Positions 1 through 12,568 of a DNA stretch of 64,000 nucleotides are shown in pieces (position 1 is the stretch's first letter; every line of letters begins with the position of its first letter). Under the pieces are notes generated by a model that was given only the letters and a program-made list of their open reading frames with translations, did not search any database and was not told the DNA's origin. The DNA lies in contig NHZP01000002.1 of the NCBI GenBank assembly GCA_003313425.1, forward strand, positions 1,860,001 through 1,924,000, written 5' to 3'. The DNA is from Pseudopyrenochaeta lycopersici. Lineage: Eukaryota; Ascomycota; Dothideomycetes; Pleosporales; Pseudopyrenochaetaceae. Made by a program: the position numbers and the translations under genes.

Positions 1-3000
1 GCGCATAAAGTAGTTGATGGAGCTCGTCGTGATCGAGTTGTTATGCCAGCTATGCGAAGTTTAGTGTTTGCCTGTATCTGGAAATGGAGTCAATATTTAC
101 GTAAATCTCTCAGTCCCGAATAAGAAACGGTTGGATTGGCCGATGAAATTGATAGCGTCATTGCTGAACCAATGTTCAAGGCCGTTCATCTCGTCAACAT
201 TTCCTGGGTACGCAAGTCAGACTTCAAATATAGTGGTATACTACGGCCACACGACATTTGCGAAGCCGATCGAGAATGGTTGCTACTTGCCTGCATTAGC
301 ATCCAGGGAAAGGTTTTTCACTTTCTGCTGCAAACGACCGTTTCCAGCGACACGAATCTCCGCCCTGCCCGTTTTCATTCTTGGCTGACACTGGATGAAA
401 AGTGAATTTTCGTTGGTGAGCTGCACTTGTCCATGCGGACATGAGCCTTGCGGAGAATGCACCCATCCTAGGATTACCGGACGCATACATCCTTCTGCCT
501 CCTCTTGTGTGGAGTTTTCCCGTGACTTCAATATGAATGTCAACTCTAACGCACTAGGGCCCAGAAGACAGGCCATCCTTTTACCGGACATTAGAGTACC
601 TGGCTTCAATATGGAACTTGGTTCAACATCTCGAAGGAGAAATTCGGAGCAGCGGAGATCGCCTGACTCTTTGGGTATCGTGACGTTGACAAGAGCGCTT
701 ATACGTACAAAGTCTTCTATCGTTTGCGTGATTTGCAGAGCCGCGTTGAAACTGTTCCCCAATTCCAACTCGGTGCAGTCCATTTCGGCTCCAAATGCTT
801 TCGTTACGGCTTCGTAGTGGCTGTTATTAGTATTGCTGAAATCGGCACCAGTGCCTTCTGCAAAGAGAGGTAGGTAAAAATACGTGTCGTCCGTCCAAGC
901 TGGTAGCGGTGTGCCTCGGGTGTAATTCGAATCTGCGATAAGGAACTGATCCTCTCCTTGACCACCTTGAAACGCCCCAGACAGTCTGTATGAGGATAGT
1001 CCATAACCTGGACCAATGCTGCCATTGATAGGTACGAACTTAGTGTTATACGGTGCATAAAGTCTCGTAGAATGTCGAACATCAATTATGCTTTGGCTAA
1101 AGAGGCCAGCAAACGCAACGGCAAGTAAGTTCGCAAGCAGTGCCATTGCGCATACAGCCGCAAGCACAAAGTGCTTTGATTTAAGTGCTTTGAAAAGGAC
1201 GAGCTGGGGTGGTAAAGAGCTATAATCGAGATCAATAGACTTCTTTGCTGGTGCGTTACAACCTTGCAATTCTTCCAGGGGCTGCAACATGCAAAGCAGA
1301 CGGTTAACCAAAATCCACATCGGCTCTATCATTGTAGCCACGGCAGTCGGAATGTAGTTCTCGAGTAGATTTTGAACGATGCTGTTAGAGGAAGGTAGAG
1401 GAAGCCCTAATCACTAATTACTTCTTCGAGTTTCTTCGGCGATGAATTAAAGTTACTGCAAAGCTGTGGTTTATTTGCGGCGTACCTTTGGTGTATGCTT
1501 TTTTATGTATCACTCCAAGAGCAATGGCGAGGATGATGAACGAATTTACGACGAGAAATACTACCCAGAAACTGAACTCCGGTGGACGAACAGGTTTTGC
1601 AATATCTGTGGGGCTGTATTGTTGCTGTCCTAACGTTCCGGCGAACTGAGTGCTCCACGAAACTTCATCGTCAATGTGCGTGATTTCAATGATTCTGCCA
1701 TTTTATCAGCATTGTCAGTGGGCCAAACACAACAATCAACCGACACCCACCTAGTTTCAGAGTCTTCATGAATGAGCTTGAAACGCCTCTTCCCAAGAAT
1801 ATTTTGCATATCCTCTACAGGACAGCAATCCAGATCCGAAAAATCTGATAGTAATGGCTGATTCTCTGATACAATAGCCATGACGCTCGCAATGGTGCTA
1901 GGATCCGTACTCAAGTTCCACCTTCTTGTACACGATAGGTAGAGCAAAGCTAAGGTGGCCAACGAAACTACACCCAGTATACCCTCCACAGCATATACGA
2001 ACACTGGTTCTAGTAGCACCGCTTCTGTCGTGACCTGATGTTGTCCAATAGCTACTTTTGAGGTCTTGATATTGCTGTCAAGAACATCGACCATTGCACG
2101 GGCGAATACAAGTCTGTAAGCATCTGCGTACGATTTACTCAAGACTTTCCAGTTGAGGTAATTTTCTGGGGGCTGCTTGTTTATATTCAAAGCGAATCCG
2201 ACCATTGCAGGGGCGAAGAGGGTAGATCCGCTAATTAGGCTTATGTTCATTTTCACTAGAGCTTCTTGATATTTCGGTACACTGCTGGCGGGGAAATTAT
2301 CTCCTCGAACCACGATGTCGATGTTGCCGGCATGCAATAATTTTTCGAAAGTGGCAGTATCGAACATGTCTGGTGCGAGCGGCTGCTTCTCACTCATAGG
2401 GCGAGTGTTTATGGGCAATTTAGTGAGTGTGTTAATGGTTGCAGAGACAGATTGCTGGTAGTAGGTCGGCGTACAAAATATGGTGGTGGCACCTAGTGGG
2501 GGATCTTCCTCTCTTTCCTAATTTTGGCGTCAGAAAACGTTCAGAGCCTTGCGAGAGGTAGAAATTGACCCTGTTAGCTTGCTTCATGTAAAAGCAAGAA
2601 CCTGGGAAGAAGCCGAAGAGCACTCCGGTCACTGACAAGAATTGCACTTAAACTATCATGCATGGCCAAAATCGATATGTATAGCCTCCACTCAACGTAC
2701 CTTATTTCTGGAGAATGCAGCAAGGAAAGTGTGATTTGCAGACTTTGGGCAACTTGTGTGCAAGTAATAGTCCCTAAACCCATCTGGATCGTAATAGCCA
2801 ACATATTGACCCGTGAACTTCCTGGTACTGAGAGTCTCCTGGCCAACCATTTCATACACTGTATGGTTTCCGCTAGGACCTGAAACATAATCACATCCAT
2901 TATTGCTCCTATATCGCTCTGGATTTGGCTTGGCGGGATCGTGTGAAACATCCTCGCAGTCGAGGTCCAAAGAGTATAACGTTGTTTCTGCCGTCCAGGT

Positions 3001-3929
3001 TCCCGGTCCTTGCATCGCTGAATTAGGATTAAGAGATGGCCTGAATGGTGCTAGTGTGTAATTTCGGGCCATGAATGGAGGGAGAGTCTCATTGTGACTC
3101 ACGATTCCGTAGGTGGATAGCGTATATTGGACTGTTAAAGTTGAGGCTTGTTGTGCGGCCGGAATACTGGACGTGGAGACATCAAATGTCATGTTTGCAG
3201 TACGTTTTACTGTCCGGACAGAGAAAATACCAGATTGTGAGGGTACCAGGCCCCAGGTGACAAGAACAACAGCGAGTGAAGCCCAGAAAACGGGCCAATG
3301 GCTATGTTTGATCAGTACTAGCATACAGCACCTGGGCAGGGAGGACAGAAAAATGGCGCAAAAGCAAAGTGGAAAGTACAAAGCCGATTTTCTATGGAAG
3401 TTCACTTACCGATCTCTGAACGCCTTCAGTGGTACCAAAGGAATAAAGTCGAAAGGATAATGTAAGAGCAAGGAGTCTTTTCCAAGAGCTCCATTCTCTT
3501 TACTCAACTGATAGTACGGCTCCATTCGTTTTGCCTCCAAATCGATCCATGCCCAGTAGATGCTGAAGATGACAGCAAGGATGGTCGGGAAGTATAAGTA
3601 TAGGAAAGTTTGGCTCAGTGGAAGATCACTAATCCTTGGTGCAAAGATGATACCGCTGTCGCGTTGACTCCTGAGGAGCATAATTTGGAGTACCGCGATT
3701 AAAGACCAGCTCATCAAGAGGGTGAAAATGAGGGTTGGTGCACGGAATGCTGTTGGTTTCCAACGCTTTGATGCTGCACTTATTAGCATCGACTGTGCAC
3801 GATATGTCTTGTGAAGGCCATACCCGTATTACTTTGCTTGCGCGAAAAGAGCGATAGTAGAGGATTTCTCGTGCGTGTCTCAACCATGTTTGGGTAACTC
3901 GATCCCACCGCTTGGGTACTATCCTGCAT
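1..3929 (-). CDS. DUF3433-family multi-pass membrane protein, 3' end off the window
   Basis: Not assigned a biochemical role; the DUF3433 family is fungal, membrane-bound and uncharacterised. Eight exons join in one frame: 3929..3833, 3773..3410, 3331..2701, 2517..1751, 1694..1486, 1406..291, 203..101 and 49..<1, giving about 1,112 residues before the window ends. The protein has two similar halves. Each carries an amphipathic block ending near a PFD/PPQ-type loop followed by a hydrophobic helix (VFWASLAVVLVTWGLV in the first half, FVLAAVCAMALLANLLAVAF in the second), then a long extracellular-looking region rich in N-x-S/T sites. A further helix (EFSFWVVFLVVNSFIILAI) precedes the second half. 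The start at 3929 is the first ATG in frame before the first helix. The intron 290..204 appears to use a GC donor (GCAAGT). The stop codon lies left of position 1. Function unknown; the family call is strong, exact splice sites good but unproven. Confidence 0.82.
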
Positions 3930-4495
3930 TATGAAATAAATAAATCGAGAAAACACACAGAAATGAAAAGACTAATGAGGAAAACACAATTGAAAAATTC
4001 TTGCAGCATGTCGAAGTCCACGACAGGTTGGCTGAACAGGTACTTAACGATGTGGTGGTACAGCATAACCGCCCCCCATCGCAATTAAGCGCCGAGCCGC
4101 GCCGCAATAAAGAAGTGGGACAAACCTCATCCAAACATTTAGCGACGAACCACAACACTGGGAAATTCTGAGGTACCTAGAGACAAAAGCAGCCGAAAAG
4201 GAAGCATTGAATCGTTTGAGGCTATATACGCGCGACACCGCGGTTGAGTCTAATCTAGACTTAGACTTCCTGGGCGTTTTTGATAGGCTCTATTCATCCA
4301 CGCCTCCATGATCGCCCTGCCAAGGGCGATGCGGCTGTACATCAGCTCATGTAGATTTAGTGTGGCGAGGACGGAGTGTGTATCTGGGTAGAATTTTTAT
4401 GCGCCAGGTTGCCTGAGTTAATCACGAAATCGGTACATACAAGTACCGCTTCGCACACATTTTGAGCGATACCTGATGTGCAACCTACGGTTTTC
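3930..4495. other. Intergenic, 5' flank of the DUF3433 gene
   Basis: This 566-base stretch lies between the DUF3433 start and the 3' end of the RmlD-type gene, both on the minus strand. It should hold the DUF3433 promoter and the RmlD terminator. I see no coding region, repeat or RNA gene in it. Confidence 0.5.
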
Positions 4496-5744
4496 TCAAC
4501 GGAAGGCGCCTACTTCTCTCCTCCTGAATGGCGTCAGCAGAGAAATAAGTACGATTCGAGCGAGGACTCACCACCACGTGCGAAAGTCAACCGTACTGAC
4601 GTCGATACCCAATGCTTGCAGTGCGCTCGTGTCAAGATGGCAATCATACGGTCTGATTGTCCCATCTTCAGGTTCTGCCTCTGGTTTGAAGGGCTCCATA
4701 TTGTCAAGGGGCAGCCCCATTATATCAGCAAACATCTGGCAAATCTGCCACTTTGTCATTTGATCTTCCGAAGTGAACTGAAGGATGCTGGGCAAGTTAC
4801 GATGCCTGGCAACAAGCGTTAATAATATTTGAATGCTGTGGTGCTTCAAACGCGGACTCACGCGTTCGCCGAGTCAAGATAGTGCTTCGAGATGTCACGA
4901 CATACTCTGCCTACGTCCTGGGTGTTCGTAGGAAACCTAAGCGCGTAATCATCAACTTGGATCTTTGGCTGCCCATCTTCGAGCTTCTGAGCATTCCAAA
5001 GCTGAGACATAAGCACATTGACTGCGCTCTCTTTTGGTTCATCACAAGACCCGTACAGAACCGGAACTCGAAGCACAACAACTTTGTTCTTCGCTGTTCG
5101 TCTGCTCGCTACGTCGAGGACAGCCTGTTCTCCCTCGAGCTTCGTTTGGCCATACCTGTAAATCCGTTAGCAAGTTTTCAAAACGGAAGTTTGAGCTATA
5201 AGTGACTCAAGTGCGTTTCTTTCTACAATAGGAGGCAACTATGGAAGCTAGCAAATTGCGATCAAAGTAGCGTATCAACTGTACACTCACACATTGGGCG
5301 GGGCAGGCTTCGAAGACGGCTTGTATGGCGCCTCGCCTGGCTGCCCTGAAAACACGTAGTCGGTCGAAATGTAAATCAGAAATATTCCACGAGCTACTGC
5401 AGCTTCTGCAAGCGCTCTGCTAGAGTCCACGTTGATCTTCCGGGCCTCCTCAGGATTTGCTGTACACGAGTCTGGGAAGCGATTTGCAGCGCAGTGGACT
5501 ACAACATTTGGCTTGATTTCGTCTAATACTCGTTCGATCTCTTGGTCAGTGAGAATGTCCAATTTGATGACATCTGGAGGACTGATGCGATTCAAACCGG
5601 TCCCTACAGATTTCCACCCATCGAGGAGGAACTGTTTTTGCACTTGTCGTCCGAGAAGGCCGCTGGCTTCATCGTCAAGTTAGCCAGCGGGCTGGCATAT
5701 CGAGCGGTGAGTTTACCTCCAGTGATTAGAGCTACCTGCATCAT
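4496..5744 (-). CDS. RmlD/MAT2B-type NAD(P)-binding reductase-like protein
   Basis: Extended short-chain dehydrogenase of the RmlD substrate-binding family (dTDP-4-dehydrorhamnose reductase-like). The same fold forms MAT2B, the regulatory beta subunit of methionine adenosyltransferase, so either an enzyme or a MAT regulator is possible. Five exons close in frame: 5744..5717, 5666..5291, 5155..4862, 4805..4572 and 4523..4496, giving 319 residues. The cofactor loop G9-x-x-G12-x-x-G15 (TGASGLLGR) is split by intron 1. Later come a VVHCAA strand, STDYVF, and the YxxxK motif at Tyr136/Lys140 (VYGQTKLEGE). The short last exon adds WRREVGAFR after an intron with a GTGAGT donor; stopping at the in-frame TGA after FRTWW would drop a conserved-looking tail. 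The start is the first of two adjacent ATGs. It is divergent to the CFIm25 gene, 253 bases away. Confidence 0.85.
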
Positions 5745-5997
5745 GTTTTGTTATTTGATCGATATTCCAATAGTCCCATACGGGCTGACTCAATGATCTA
5801 CTCGGAGCTGTGTCAAAGTCCTCGAAGAGGCAAGCAAGAGATGTATTGCGGATGGGCGCGAAGCTCATGTGGATGCATGCTCCGTGCATTGTCACGTGGA
5901 CCCGATAGCTCATGATCCCTGTCACAGTCCCGTAACCGTTTCGATTGTCGCGAAGCCGCCAGCTCCTACCGACAACGGCAATCACACCGCAAGCACA
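5745..5997. promoter_or_regulatory. Short divergent intergenic region between RmlD-type and CFIm25 genes
   Basis: The two start codons face away from each other with 253 bases between, so both core promoters and 5' UTRs must lie here. No clear TATA box is seen. The call is positional only. Confidence 0.4.
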
Positions 5998-6963
<966 letters not shown>

Positions 6964-8016
6964 ACACTCTCACACTCCTCGCCCCAGATTTTGCTTAAGG
7001 AGCTAATGCATATTTATGGCGTTTGGAGTTCAGCTGCGTGGGCATCGTTCATCCACGCTGGCCCTCAGCAGGGCTTCGGTTGGGCGCAAGGCTGATCTTG
7101 CGAATATCGTTATTATCGAATTTCGATGCAACACGAGCACGAAGTTTGGTGGTTACGAATAGTGAACAAAGTTCTATGACGGCTATGAGGACTTGAAATT
7201 GAGTGATTGAATGTGGATATACTCAGGGCACAATCCGTAATGGGTTGCCAGTTTTCACAATTGCGTATTTTGCTGTTTTCAGCTCCTTGTAGAAGTCACT
7301 GATAAGACTCGGCCTAGTCAAACATGAGGGCATTAACATGATATTGAGCACTTCTGATCACAATCAGAACATAAATTCGGATCAGTACTTCGCCCAATCC
7401 ACGCACCTTAATTCCTCTACACATTTGTCTTCCCACCAAAGGCCGACTGGATCTAATCGCGTGAATATCGTTTCAGATAAGCACTGCAGGCGAAATTGAA
7501 GATGTGCTTTCAGCACAAAGAGTGCTAAAATCAAAGCACTTAGGATGAATACCATGTACTACAAGTAAACTTCAGAGTAACTTACGGATACACAACGATC
7601 GCCGTTTAAGACCTCCATCAGCGACTCCTCCCTAGTCTACTTCACCGAGGATATTGATATGGGTCATGAGTACTTCCGCGACATGCAACAGGACAGATTC
7701 ACGTAGGTGGTAGCGTAGGGTGTCGACGGCGTGCCATATCTGAACATTCTTGATGGTGCTCAGGTGTTGGTCCGATTAAGGTATATTGCGTTTTGACTGG
7801 TTCGTCACCTCTTGGCGCGTTGTACATAGTCATACCCAGAAGCCAGACCTGTTCAGTTTTCGCCCACGTTGGTGGCCCGCGCTTTCAACTCATCACGGAG
7901 AGGCAGTCGCACAGGAACGAAGCCGCTTGAATTCGGTGGTAAACCGACCGTCCAAAGCATTTACGCCTCGAGACAAGTCAAGTCCATTCGCCGGAGAGAC
8001 TGCTGTACATCCTTCA
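6964..8016. other. Intergenic region before the kinase gene
   Basis: Just over 1 kb without a convincing gene. The frame of the kinase exon stays open back to about 7786 but has no ATG before 8017, so the kinase may have more N-terminal sequence here. A short coding-like stretch around 7635-7705 (YFTEDIDMGHEYFRDM) ends at a possible donor, but I cannot join it to anything. No repeats or RNA genes seen. Confidence 0.4.
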
Positions 8017-9196
8017 ATGCCGCCTTTTTTTTATATCGATCAGGTTCTGAAAGGACGTAAATCAACATACACTATTGTCAAGGAGCTTTACAGGGCTATG
8101 GAAGCTGCGGTATATCTAGCCAAGTAAGACATCAGTGTAATCCCGCGCTTTCTCATCATGTCCACGAACCCCTTTTAATCTCACGATGTGCGAACTCTAG
8201 GGATCAAAACAAAAGGAATTGTATTGTCAAGAGTGTTCGTGGTCATTGGCGCCTACAGAACGAAGCCGATATTCTAAGGCGTTACCAGTCTAAGACGCCA
8301 TTTCTTCGCCCCATCATCGACGAGGTCCTGGGCCCAGCTGATCCACCTTCTATCATTTTGAAGCATCTGGACAGTGAACTTCTCACGGAATCGAAGAAGA
8401 AACGGCTGACACGCCCCGAGATTAAGCAAGTAGCTAAGTGCGTTCTCGAGGCCCTCCTCGTCCTCCATAAAGATGGCATGGTCCACACAGGTATGTAACG
8501 GCCTTCTTATTTTGAATACATTCTCCGGATTCTCAAATATCTTTTAGACGTGAAATTAGACAATGTTTTTGTTAATTATGGCCAAAGCGAGCAGCGTTTC
8601 TCGGAAATTCAACTTGGGGACTGCGGAGGCGTTGTCTCCAAAGATTCGGGGTTCGCCAGGGAGGGCCATCTCATCGGAGCTACCTTCACGCGTAGCCCAG
8701 AAGCCATGTTACAGCTTTCTTGGGGCACATCGACAGACGTCTGGTCATTCGGAAATATAGTACGTGCAAGAAAACCTGGCCCCTTTTTTTCCTTCAACTT
8801 ACCTGTTTTCAGATTCTTAGCCTTGTGCACGGGAGTGGTTACCACCACTTCGATCCTGGCTGGGAAGGAATGAAACCAGAAGACCAGGACTATGAGATCA
8901 CAGTTCTGAAGCGAATGTACCACTCATTCGGCCCGTTCCCACCGTCGATTGCCGACATCATTGACCCCGAGACCTTCGAGATCATCCACTTCATTAGCCA
9001 GCAAGGACCTCCACAGAGGCCACTTCAACGGTGGACGACGAAGGAAATCCCTTCTGTTGATAATAGTTTCATAAGGCGGATCTTGAAACTTGACCCTCGG
9101 GACAGGCCGACAGTGGAGGAGATTCTCAACGATGAATGGTTTATTGAGGAATCAGACGATACTCGGGAACCCACACCTGCGGGAACAAGCACGTAA
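8017..9196 (+). CDS. Divergent fungal protein kinase-like protein
   Basis: Protein-kinase fold of a lineage-expanded fungal family. Four exons close in frame: 8017..8123, 8201..8490, 8548..8759 and 8813..9196, giving 330 residues. Visible catalytic elements are the VAIK-type lysine Lys46 (NCIVKSV), a candidate helix-C glutamate Glu57, the catalytic loop HTDVKLDN (Asp133, Lys135, Asn138), DCG at 157-159 in place of DFG, SPE at 182-184 for APE, and DVWSFGN in helix F. The Phe-to-Cys change keeps the metal-binding Asp, so activity is possible. A glycine-rich loop is not recognisable at the N-terminus. The start at 8017 is the first ATG of an open frame that extends back to 7786, so the N-terminus may be incomplete. 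No substrate can be named. Confidence 0.75.
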
Positions 9197-10785
9197 GAGG
9201 ATGAGGCTGACAGCTAGTGCTATGGCTTGTGGCACAAATTATCAATATGGATGCTTGTGCAATTGGGTTGGAATGATTTGAAAGTCCCCTAACTAAGATC
9301 TGGTGAGATTTCGATTACTTTGAGCTGGATGCCATGCTTCCTAGCAGTATTGACCCACCATTCTTTGTATTGTTTGTTATGGTTAAGTGATTGATTTGGC
9401 ATTAGTGCTAAAAGCGATTTCTTGATTGGCCTCATTATCGTACGATCTTTGTCGTCTATTGTAGCTGCCGTCAGACTCACATGTGAGGTCCAACATAAGC
9501 GCAAGGCTTCCAACCGTACGTAGTACGGTACGGTTAGGCCTACTCTAGTTGCGCTACAGTCTAAGATTCACTACATTATGTACAGTTACTAGTTATTAAT
9601 CCCTCTATGTAGCGTAGCTGTACTACGTTTACTAGTATGCTGCTCGTAGACTTTTTTTCAAACTCAAATGGACAGGGCTTTATTGATACATTGCAGCAAT
9701 GTAGAGTCGTGTGAGCGTCAATCTCCAACGAGCGGTTGTTTAGCTGAAGTGCTGCATTTCGCAATGCCACCTACTGATCCAAACGTGTTAGTGGTATCAG
9801 TGTGACGTGGCCTACCCTTTGTTCTGGAGCTGAGGCGTGGGACAAGATCCGAAAGTATCGGGCGTATGAAGTCGAAACGAAGATACGTAGGGAGATTATG
9901 TAAAGAAAACCTGCAGAGTAGAAGTCAAATCGGCATAAGACTTGATAGCTGTGGAAGCTCACATCGTAAACAAACAAGAGTAGGAACAGGCAGCAAAAAG
10001 GAGGAGGAAAGCGAGGACAATTGAAAGTAAAGTAAAATAGGACCACGGAGGTCATTTTGTAGAACAAAATAGTACATAAGAAACTTTGGCTAGGCAGATC
10101 TTATATCTTCCCGAAGGTCCAAAATCTTTTGGCTTGCATCTCTCACATTTTGGCGGCACAAATCGCACGATTCGGAGGCACCTAAGCCAACCCAACATCG
10201 TTTGCGACGAGAACTACACAGTACAGACAACATGCCCGCTAAGTCTATATGCGAAGCATAGCATACTACGTAGACATGAAATTCAACGCATCTTCTGCAC
10301 AGCAGGCTTGGGGCATGGTGACTCCAGATAGCATTAAAGGTAAAGGTTCAATTTTGTGTATGGCCGTATACATAAGAGTTGATATTAAGCTAGTTCCCTA
10401 TCTGGCCTACTGCAAACTTAGAGCAGGCAGTATAAAGACCAAAGAGCGTGTCACCCTGCCCGAAACTCCAAAGCGATATTTCGACCATCGTCGTTGACGC
10501 CCAACGCCTGACCTAGCACAAGAAACGAGACCAAGAGCCCATGAGATCCGTCTCCAGAGGCCGTAGAGCCCCTTTCAGCATGACTTTCGTTTCTATTCGT
10601 AATGAATCAAACGCAGAGGAATCGTGAAAAAAGCCGGCAAACCGGCTCTATGGTTTTCGGAACTGGTGGCAATGGAAATTCATGCTTTTGCGCGTAGAAA
10701 ACGGGTGCTGTCAGCAATTTTGAAGCGGAAATATGTTCAATGCCTTGGATAAGAAAGGAGTTACTTACTCGGACCATGAAGTTGG
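9197..10785. other. Intergenic region, no gene recognised
   Basis: About 1.6 kb between the kinase stop and the 3' end of the unknown minus-strand gene. Around 9505-9640 the sequence is unusually rich in short palindromic strings built from GTAC and CTAGT, which may be the remnant of a repeat. Short ORFs here show no family resemblance. Confidence 0.4.
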
Positions 10786-11748
10786 TCAACCACTCCCGCA
10801 AAGCTCTTCCTCCTCCCACTCCGCTTCCTGCTCCTGCTCCTCCCCTCCCTTCCTCTTCCTGTTCTTGTCCTTCTCCCTTTCCTCCCCTATTCTCTCATTC
10901 CAGTAGTTTTTGCAGTTGTCGAGATAGACGTCTCGACGGCGCTCAGGGGATATGTGTGCCCATTCGTTGTAGATTTTGGGGACAATGCGGACGTATTTCG
11001 CACCAAGTTGAAATCGTTGGGGTTGTGTAGTGTTCAATGGAAGATCCATATGCCACTGGGCGCGGCCTCGGCGATTGAACTTGAACCCGAAGCTTGGTGT
11101 GGGCTTGGTTTGATTAGCGGAAGTGTTTGAAAGGAACAGGAAATTCATACTTCAGCTTGAAGTCTTTTAAGAAACTCATTTGTCGCATCGAATCGAGCCT
11201 TATCTTCTTGCTGTTTTTCGGCCTCAGCTTTAGCTCTATTTTCATCTATTTTTTCCCGCAACAACTCTTGAAGTTCTTCAACCGTCATGGTATTGACAGT
11301 TTGCTGCTTGCCAGAACTCAGTAGCTGCAATGGAGAGCTCGAAGTCCGTGCTGGCATCACCATCGCATTCCTGCGGTGGGCAGTCGCTGGGGAAGATATC
11401 TGGGTCTGGGGTGCTGATGGGCGCCGCAAACTGCCGTTACTTGCTGCAGAAAATCGCGTACCCGAGTACGAATTCGCGTCGAGCGAGTTGCCACTATCAC
11501 TACCGTTATGCTTAATTGGAGTTAGAAATTCCCTTCCAGACATATAGTCTTACTACACTCACGAAGGGATAGGGATTTTCCGGCGGGGCCGATGTCTTCC
11601 GCCGCTTAGGCTGAAACTGGTGTAGCAATGCGTCCCCATCTTCATTGCTCCTCTCAGACCGCCCTTTCGGCTCGTACATGGCGTCGAATTCATCATCACC
11701 AGTCTGATAATATGCTGGTCTCTTCCGATGCGTCGACCGCGGAGGCAT
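10786..11748 (-). CDS. Uncharacterised hydrophilic protein with predicted coiled coil
   Basis: I do not recognise the family. Three exons close exactly in frame: 11748..11563, 11510..11151 and 11103..10786, giving 287 residues. The N-terminus is basic and Arg/Lys rich (PPRSTHRKRPAYY, FQPKRRKTS), consistent with a nuclear protein. The middle is Ser/Thr rich, followed by a charged helix likely to form a coiled coil (VEELQELLREKIDENRAKAE and onward). The third exon holds the most conserved-looking block, FNRRGRAQWHMDLPLN through VRIVPKIYNEWAHISPERRR, and the C-terminus is a Glu/Lys/Arg low-complexity run. A TATA-like box lies about 155 bases upstream. The introns are 47-52 nt with good motifs, so the gene is probably real, but its function is unknown. 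Confidence 0.65.
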
Positions 11749-12568
11749 GTTGAAGAATCTAACGGGAATGGAGCAAGGCAAAGGTAGGAGACGTGCTATA
11801 AGACGAGCAAGTAGCGCAATAGACTGTAGAGAAGCCTTTAAGGCAAAATAGATAGAAGAAAGTGGGATGTAGGAATGAGAGAGGAAACCTACCAGAGTTA
11901 AGTTTATATATCCAGTAGCAGGTACAAGCGGTCTACAAACGAACCCTCTCACCTTGGCCTCTCTCATTGTGAATATGCTGCTAGCCTATGAGTCCCCTAC
12001 TCACTCTAAGCAGCGATGACAGGTCGTTCGCGGTGCCGCTAAGCGCAATGCGCTGACCTAGTGAGTTCTGGACTTCCTGTCTAGCCGACGTAGGAACAGC
12101 GGGATGAAGGTGTGCTCTCTCTTTGCTCTTCGCGTCGACTGCATGTTTGATAGTGCTGGTATGAAATAGGGAAATTGAATATATATCTTCAAATTTAGGG
12201 ACAAAAGTTTCACTTGTCTGGCTGTCTCGCCTTGCTTTCCAAATAGGTAAAATCCTGACTACAATTACCTGGAAAGCGAAGCGAAAAGCTATAAGTAGAT
12301 ATTCAAACGGACAAATCGTATTAGATAGACAGCTTGAGAGCGTGTAAAGATTAGATATATACACGTCGTAGAACATGTATGCATGGAAGAAATAAGCAAG
12401 TAGGTAAAAGGATTGTTCGGTATTGTAGGGACTGTTGAACGCTATGTAACGGAAAGGACTGAGAAGACAAACCGACATTGTAGAGGAAACGTTTCGGCAT
12501 ACCATGATACGGTGACTCTTCCACGCATTTACTTCGAGAAAAACCATCCTGCTGATGGCATCATCCTC
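11749..12568. other. Intergenic: 5' flank of the coiled-coil gene and 3' flank of SPE2
   Basis: This 820-base interval is A/T-richer than the flanking exons. Apart from the TATA-like box, I see no coding sequence, repeat or RNA gene. Confidence 0.45.
11903..11910 (-). promoter_or_regulatory. Candidate TATA box of the unknown coiled-coil gene
   Basis: TATATAAA on the minus strand, about 155 bases upstream of the ATG at 11748. The motif and spacing are reasonable, but there is no transcript evidence. Confidence 0.35.
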
